The notes beneath the pieces were generated by a model. It searched no databases. It saw nothing but the letters and a program-made list of their open reading frames with translations, and was not told the DNA's origin. From an uncultured Schlesneria sp. (GTDB lineage: Bacteria > Planctomycetota > Planctomycetia > Planctomycetales > Planctomycetaceae): DNA of 37,965 nucleotides. The first letter of the stretch is position 1. Each line of letters opens with the position of its first letter. The stretch lies in assembly GCA_903834925.1 (NCBI GenBank), contig CAILLA010000275.1, positions 1 to 37,965 of the forward strand, given 5' to 3'. The position numbers and the translations under genes are program-made. Shown piece by piece: positions 34,352-37,965 of this stretch.

Positions 34352-34849
34352 TTATTCGTTTGTAAGTCGCCCGATACCCGTTTCCAGATCGAGATCCAAC
34401 GTCATTGCAAAGGGAAGCGGTCGGGAATCTGACCAGATTTCCCCCTGAATTGCCACGGTGACTGCTTTTCGGCCCATCTCCTTTTCTACCAATTCAATAT
34501 GGACCCGAAGCGTCGATTGGATCAAACGGGGTTCAAATATCGCCAGTGCGCGGATGACGTTTTTGGAAACGGTCCCTTTCCGAATACCGGACGTTGTTTT
34601 CCCAGACAGCTCTTTGACACCGAAGTTTAAGACCGACGTTGCAATCTGGGGATAATCAGCAAGATCTTCTTCAGGATGAAAGCTCGTTGCATTGAGCAGA
34701 AAACAAAGATCGCGTTCAATGCTTTGCTTGATCGCATCTGGTGATCGTAATGGTTCAAGTCGCGACGGAATCTGGTTTTCAGGCTCGTCGTCGACGAGTC
34801 GATCGAGCAGATAGGGCTGAAGGCGCTCACGCGTCAGGAATGCAGCCAT
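34352..34849 (-). CDS. tssE: Type VI secretion baseplate protein TssE (gp25-like)
   Basis: A 165-residue protein of the GPW/gp25 family. It has RLEPLRSPDAIKQSIERDLCFLLNATS (about 30-55), NFGVKEL near residue 75, and the conserved IRALAIFEPRLIQSTLRVHI near residues 98-118, with the family Glu-Pro-Arg. It forms the base of the sheath at the baseplate. It is separated from hcp upstream by a strong terminator, so it probably has its own promoter. Length is normal. Confidence 0.92.
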   Translation of the reverse strand: MAAFLTRERLQPYLLDRLVDDEPENQIPSRLEPLRSPDAIKQSIERDLCFLLNATSFHPEEDLADYPQIATSVLNFGVKELSGKTTSGIRKGTVSKNVIRALAIFEPRLIQSTLRVHIELVEKEMGRKAVTVAIQGEIWSDSRPLPFAMTLDLDLETGIGRLTNE

Positions 34850-34921
34850 GTTGATCCATTAGCCTTCAAGCGGGAACGGTGGGTGTTAATTGGAAGAAAG
34901 GTGATCCATCTTTGCATCGAC

Positions 34922-34960
34922 CAAAAAACAGCGGGGAGACCGAATATTTCGGTCTCCCCG
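34922..34960 (-). terminator. Rho-independent terminator after hcp
   Basis: On the minus strand, perfect arms GGGGAGACCGAA and TTCGGTCTCCCC with a 3-base loop (34933-34959) are followed by GCTGTTTTTTGG. A GC-rich stem plus a T6 run is a textbook terminator. It would end tssB-tssC-hcp transcripts before tssE. Confidence 0.85.
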
Positions 34961-35056
34961 GTAAAATCGATTGTGATTGAACTACGGTAATCCCATCCGC
35001 CCATCAGATCGCCAAAGAAATCTTTCGATCCGCCAGATGAAATGCCCGCGCGAGGG

Positions 35057-35554
35057 TTACGATGCGGTTGGGGTGGTTGGCTCGCCTGTGGTCAGGTTGT
35101 ATCCCTTCGGGTCGGCCTTCACTTCCGCGCTTCCCGTCTGGAATTGGGTGTACAACATGCCGATCTGTGTAAAGCTGATGGTAAATGACTCGCTCGGACG
35201 GTCGCCGCTGCTGGAAACGCTATATGACGTAATAATCGGGTTCGTCAATTGCAGTTGCATATAAAGCTGCAGAGGAGCATTTGCACCTGCCGTTTGAAGG
35301 AAATTGAACGTACATGTCGTGCCAATTGCCATGCCATACATGGCTTGCGCAAAAATTTGCGTCGACGCAATGTCCGTCGGTTTCGAAACCTGGATTTCCC
35401 CGAATTGAGGATTCGAGGTGTCGCGATCGATTGAGCCCACGGTGTTCGAGACGCTACGGGCGACATTAAACTGGATCGAACTGATTCCAATCCAATTTGT
35501 ATAGCCCTGGATCGTGGAATCACCGTTAATTCCGGATAATTGCAGCAGGATCAT
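35057..35554 (-). CDS. hcp: Type VI secretion tube protein Hcp
   Basis: A 165-residue Hcp-family tube protein. It starts MILLQLSGINGDSTIQGYTN and continues WIGISSIQFNVARSV. It ends with the strand-rich LTNPIITSYSVSSSGDRPSESFTISFTQI typical of Hcp. It forms hexameric rings that stack into the inner tube expelled by sheath contraction and can carry small effectors. GGA lies about 10 bases before the ATG. It directly follows tssC and is ended by a strong terminator, which would allow a separate high level of this abundant protein. Confidence 0.93.
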   Translation of the reverse strand: MILLQLSGINGDSTIQGYTNWIGISSIQFNVARSVSNTVGSIDRDTSNPQFGEIQVSKPTDIASTQIFAQAMYGMAIGTTCTFNFLQTAGANAPLQLYMQLQLTNPIITSYSVSSSGDRPSESFTISFTQIGMLYTQFQTGSAEVKADPKGYNLTTGEPTTPTAS

Positions 35555-35611
35555 GGAGATTTCCGTTAAAAAGTCAGTTGTTGATGATGATTTGGAGACT
35601 ACTCAAAATGT

Positions 35612-35821
35612 CTACTTCTTCAGCGATGGTAACTTCGACACGAGCCGCAGTGACACCGTCAAACCTTCCAGTTGATAATGCGGGCGCAGGAAGAATTTTG
35701 ACGTATAGTAGCCGGGGTCACTTGGGTTTTCTTCGACGACGATTTCGGCACTCGACAACGGACGTCGGGCCTTTTCTTCCTCCGTGGCCGTGGAAGGATT
35801 CCGTAGGATGTAATTGCCAAT
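35612..35821 (-). other. Continuation of tssC beyond an in-frame TAG
   Basis: Directly after the TAG at 35822-35824 the same frame continues for 69 codons. It runs IGNYILRNPSTATEEEKARR, then a VVEENPSDPGYYTSKFF region and LRPHYQLEGLTVSLRLV, ending in TAG at 35612-35614. This is the well-conserved C-terminus of TssC-type sheath proteins (EEKARRPL, FLRPHxQLExLTVSLRLV). With it, the whole gene would encode 493 residues, the usual TssC length. No frameshift is needed. Confidence 0.85.
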
Positions 35822-37093
35822 CTAATTGTTCAGGAACGTCTGCATGTCGGTACGTTCTTTAAACGTGCCGATTTTGTCGCGAACCAGCGCTTTCAGGTAA
35901 TGTGCAAAGCGGCTCGCGGCGAATAAATAAGGAAGTCGTGCGCCCAGCTTGGCATTGGCCGACGCGTCGGCATCGTCGTATTCGGGGGGGTTGTGCAGCG
36001 ACTGGGCACCGATGAATGCCGCAAAATCCGAATTCTTCTTATGGACCAGGGAAATCAAGCCGTTTTTCGTCAGTTCTGCTTCACGTCGATCAGTGATGGC
36101 GATCTCTGTCGGACACGTATAGTCGACGCCGCCATCCGAGGTCTTAAACGTATGTAACGGTAGCCCCTTCACTTCCCCGCCCGATTCAATCCCTCGAATT
36201 GTTGTACACCATCCATAAAGTTTGAACGATCGATTGATGTTGACTGCCATCGCGTAGGCGGCATTTGACCAGCAATACTTGGAATGATCTGCGGCACCGG
36301 TATCTTCTTCAAAATCAAACGCATCAACCGGCTCTGTTTTTTGTCCGTAAGGAAGCCGCGCTAGAAATCGTGGCATGACCAGGCCAAGGTATCGGGCGTC
36401 ATTCGAATCCCGTAGCGATTTCCATGCGGCATAATCGGGAGTCGAGATGATTTTGGTCAGATCCCGAGGATTGCCAAGTTGTTCCCAGGTCTCCATTTGC
36501 ATCAGCGACGCGTTGGCACCGGCAATAAATGGCGCATGACTGGCGGCCGCGACCTTCGAAATATTATCCAGAAGCTCGATATCTTTGGGACTCTCGTCAA
36601 ACAGATAGTCACCTACCAGGACACCGAATGGCTCGCCACCGAATGTTCCGTATTGTTCTTCATAAGTTTTTTTGAAAATCGGACTCTGGTCCCAGGCGAC
36701 ACCCTTGTATTTTTTCAGTGTCTTCCCGAGTTCATCTTTCGAGATATTGAAGAAGCGAATCTTCAGCATCTCGTCCGTTTCCGTATGCGTGATCAGGTAA
36801 TCCAATCCCCGCCAGGTCGCTTCCAGTTCTTGAAATTCCGGTGCATGCAGAACCAGATTGATCTGTTCCGTCAGTTTCGCATCGATCGCCGCGAGAATCG
36901 CTGAAATCGTGTCCAGAACGTGTTCGGACACTAATGCCGTATTTTCTAATGCTTTTTCGGCGAGGACGTGGACGGCATTGGTAATTGCCGATTTGGCTTC
37001 TTCCGACTTGGGCCGAAATTCTTTTTCCAAACGATTAGGTAAATCATCAATGGTAATTTTCTTTTTTTCAGAAGTACCAGCTTCGCCGCTCAT
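35822..37093 (-). CDS. tssC: Type VI sheath protein TssC, interrupted by an in-frame stop
   Basis: 423 residues of TssC (VipB family), the large sheath subunit. Family sequences include NLVLHAPEFQELEATWRGLD (about 80-100), FGVLVGDYLFDESP and GIESGGEVKGLPLHTF. It stops at MQTFLNN, where relatives continue with Trp then an I-x-NY segment. The codon here is TAG, one base from TGG (Trp). The conserved last 69 residues follow in frame. It may be a nonsense mutation, a sequencing error, or readthrough. Without the C-terminal strands the sheath should assemble poorly. It lies between tssB and hcp. Confidence 0.9.
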   Translation of the reverse strand: MSGEAGTSEKKKITIDDLPNRLEKEFRPKSEEAKSAITNAVHVLAEKALENTALVSEHVLDTISAILAAIDAKLTEQINLVLHAPEFQELEATWRGLDYLITHTETDEMLKIRFFNISKDELGKTLKKYKGVAWDQSPIFKKTYEEQYGTFGGEPFGVLVGDYLFDESPKDIELLDNISKVAAASHAPFIAGANASLMQMETWEQLGNPRDLTKIISTPDYAAWKSLRDSNDARYLGLVMPRFLARLPYGQKTEPVDAFDFEEDTGAADHSKYCWSNAAYAMAVNINRSFKLYGWCTTIRGIESGGEVKGLPLHTFKTSDGGVDYTCPTEIAITDRREAELTKNGLISLVHKKNSDFAAFIGAQSLHNPPEYDDADASANAKLGARLPYLFAASRFAHYLKALVRDKIGTFKERTDMQTFLNN

Positions 37094-37176
37094 CGTTAGG
37101 CCTCTATTTAAGTGAATTCAAATCAAATGCGGAAAAAATTGAATGTCATCGTCACTGATAATTAAACACGTTTTAC

Positions 37177-37740
37177 TTAAGCCTTGGGCGGTTCGCCGGC
37201 AGCTGGTGCTGGTGTACCATCGGCTACGGCGGGTGCCGCAGCATCCTGTTTAGCTGGAGCAGCAAGTGCCTTTAATAGTTCCTGATCTTCCAGAATCTGA
37301 TCGAGCAACTCTTCGGCACCGGACTTTCCATCCATATACGTCAGTAGATCCGCCAGTTTCTTTCGCGCGGCCAGCAATTTGTTTAGCGGTTCGATTTTTT
37401 CCGCGATTTTGGCAGGACCAAAGTCCTCCATGCTTTCAAAAGTTAATTCGACCATCAGGTTGTCTTTGCCGGTCAACGTATTGGGAACAGCAAACGTTGT
37501 TCTCGGCTTGATTTGTTTCATCCGCTGATCGAAGTTATCAATGTCGATATCCAGATATTTTCGATCCGAAACGGGGGGAAGTGCTTCCGCCGGCTTTCCG
37601 CTCAGGTTAGCCAGAACTCCCATCACAAAAGGTAATTGAACCTTCTTCTGGGCACCGTACGTTTCAACGTCATATTCAATCTGTACACGTGGCGGACGAT
37701 TACGAGAAATGAATTTCTGACCGTTATCAATTTCAAACAC
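37177..37740 (-). CDS. tssB: Type VI sheath protein TssB
   Basis: A 187-residue TssB (VipA family), the small sheath subunit. It has the signatures RVQIEYDVETYGAQKKVQLPF (about 18-38), FVMGVLANLSG, RKYLDIDIDNFDQRMKQIKP, and the long helical end EPLNKLLAARKKLADLLTYM. The last 25 residues are Ala/Pro-rich and probably disordered. It starts with GTG at 37740, with GGAG about 11 bases upstream. It pairs with TssC to make the contractile sheath and stands first in the visible tssB-tssC-hcp run. Confidence 0.93.
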   Translation of the reverse strand: MFEIDNGQKFISRNRPPRVQIEYDVETYGAQKKVQLPFVMGVLANLSGKPAEALPPVSDRKYLDIDIDNFDQRMKQIKPRTTFAVPNTLTGKDNLMVELTFESMEDFGPAKIAEKIEPLNKLLAARKKLADLLTYMDGKSGAEELLDQILEDQELLKALAAPAKQDAAAPAVADGTPAPAAGEPPKA

Positions 37741-37864
37741 GATGTCAGGCTCCAGTTAAGCGGAAATCACGCTATTAATTCAAATCAGTTGCGATACATG
37801 ACCTAATTTACCTATGTTAACACCGTTCTGCACTTTAGGCGATCCTCGGTTGGGGGATCGGATT

Positions 37865-37965
37865 TCAGAAGCAGAGGTTGAAGAGTGATTTCAATTTGCT
37901 GAAGAATTGTACTGGATCTGGGTCTGCTGGCAGAGGTTTGAGGAATTCTTCGTGCAGCATTTCCC
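37865..37965 (-). CDS. Partial C-terminus of an upstream gene
   Basis: An open minus-strand frame enters from the window edge and reads EMLHEEFLKPLPADPDPVQF then FSKLKSLFNLCF before TGA. About 32 codons are visible. It could be another T6SS gene given its position, but nothing in it is diagnostic. Confidence 0.4.
   Translation of the reverse strand, partial: EMLHEEFLKPLPADPDPVQFFSKLKSLFNLCF

Noticed and set aside
35822-35824. Genome-wide TAG recoding to explain the tssC stop
   Set aside because: TAG is the natural stop of the STAS gene, the glycosyltransferase and the extended tssC frame itself, so it functions as a stop here.
35578-35862. A plus-strand frame of 94 codons after hcp
   Set aside because: It lies opposite the conserved TssC C-terminal coding sequence on the minus strand.
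37838-37863. Hairpin CGATCC/GGATCG as a terminator
   Set aside because: The stem is only six pairs and no T-run follows on either strand.

Overview
The window looks like a chromosomal segment of a medium-GC planctomycete. The evidence is two Tat-exported DUF1501 proteins next to a sulfatase, a CotH-like kinase, a secreted intradiol dioxygenase, a Gly-rich EF-hand protein, LPS inner-core heptose genes, and many short dispersed hairpin repeats. I place it at phylum level only, from gene content; no rRNA or tRNA gene was recognised.

Layout. 1-342: a tandem array of hairpin repeats that the window edge cuts. 347-4271 (minus): LPS core operon hldE > waaF > WaaG-like glycosyltransferase. 4554-7021 (minus): HNH endonuclease and CotH-family protein. 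7125-7846: a small unknown protein convergent with a STAS-domain anti-sigma antagonist, with a 25-bp triplication at their shared 3' junction. 8179-9784 (plus): Tat-type intradiol dioxygenase and EF-hand protein. 9963-14330 (plus): a 1455-residue membrane-anchored coiled-coil FtsK/SpoIIIE-like protein with one intact and two degenerate ATPase modules, convergent with a cupin gene. 14843-19249 (minus): DUF1501 > DUF1501 > sulfatase. 19892-21145 (plus): probable outer-membrane beta-barrel.

21431-37965 is the most interesting part: a type VI secretion (contractile injection) locus. It carries sheath genes tssB and tssC, tube gene hcp, baseplate genes tssE, tssF and tssG, a DUF4280 PAAR-like tip, and five DUF4157 (HExxH) proteins. 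Four of the five share an N-terminal tag of about 40 residues, a Pro/Gln-rich linker with [I/V]QR motifs and a near-identical DUF4157 core, then carry unrelated C-termini. This is the layout of swappable effectors. The same four genes share an upstream sequence box at a fixed distance from the start codon. The fifth protein is a bare DUF4157 unit beside tssG. No immunity-like genes, VgrG, ClpV or membrane-complex genes are visible. They may lie outside the window.

Two sequence-level surprises stand out. tssC is interrupted by an in-frame TAG where homologues continue, and the conserved 69-residue C-terminus follows in the same frame. Double-hairpin repeats occur at six places, with stems whose two arms vary together.
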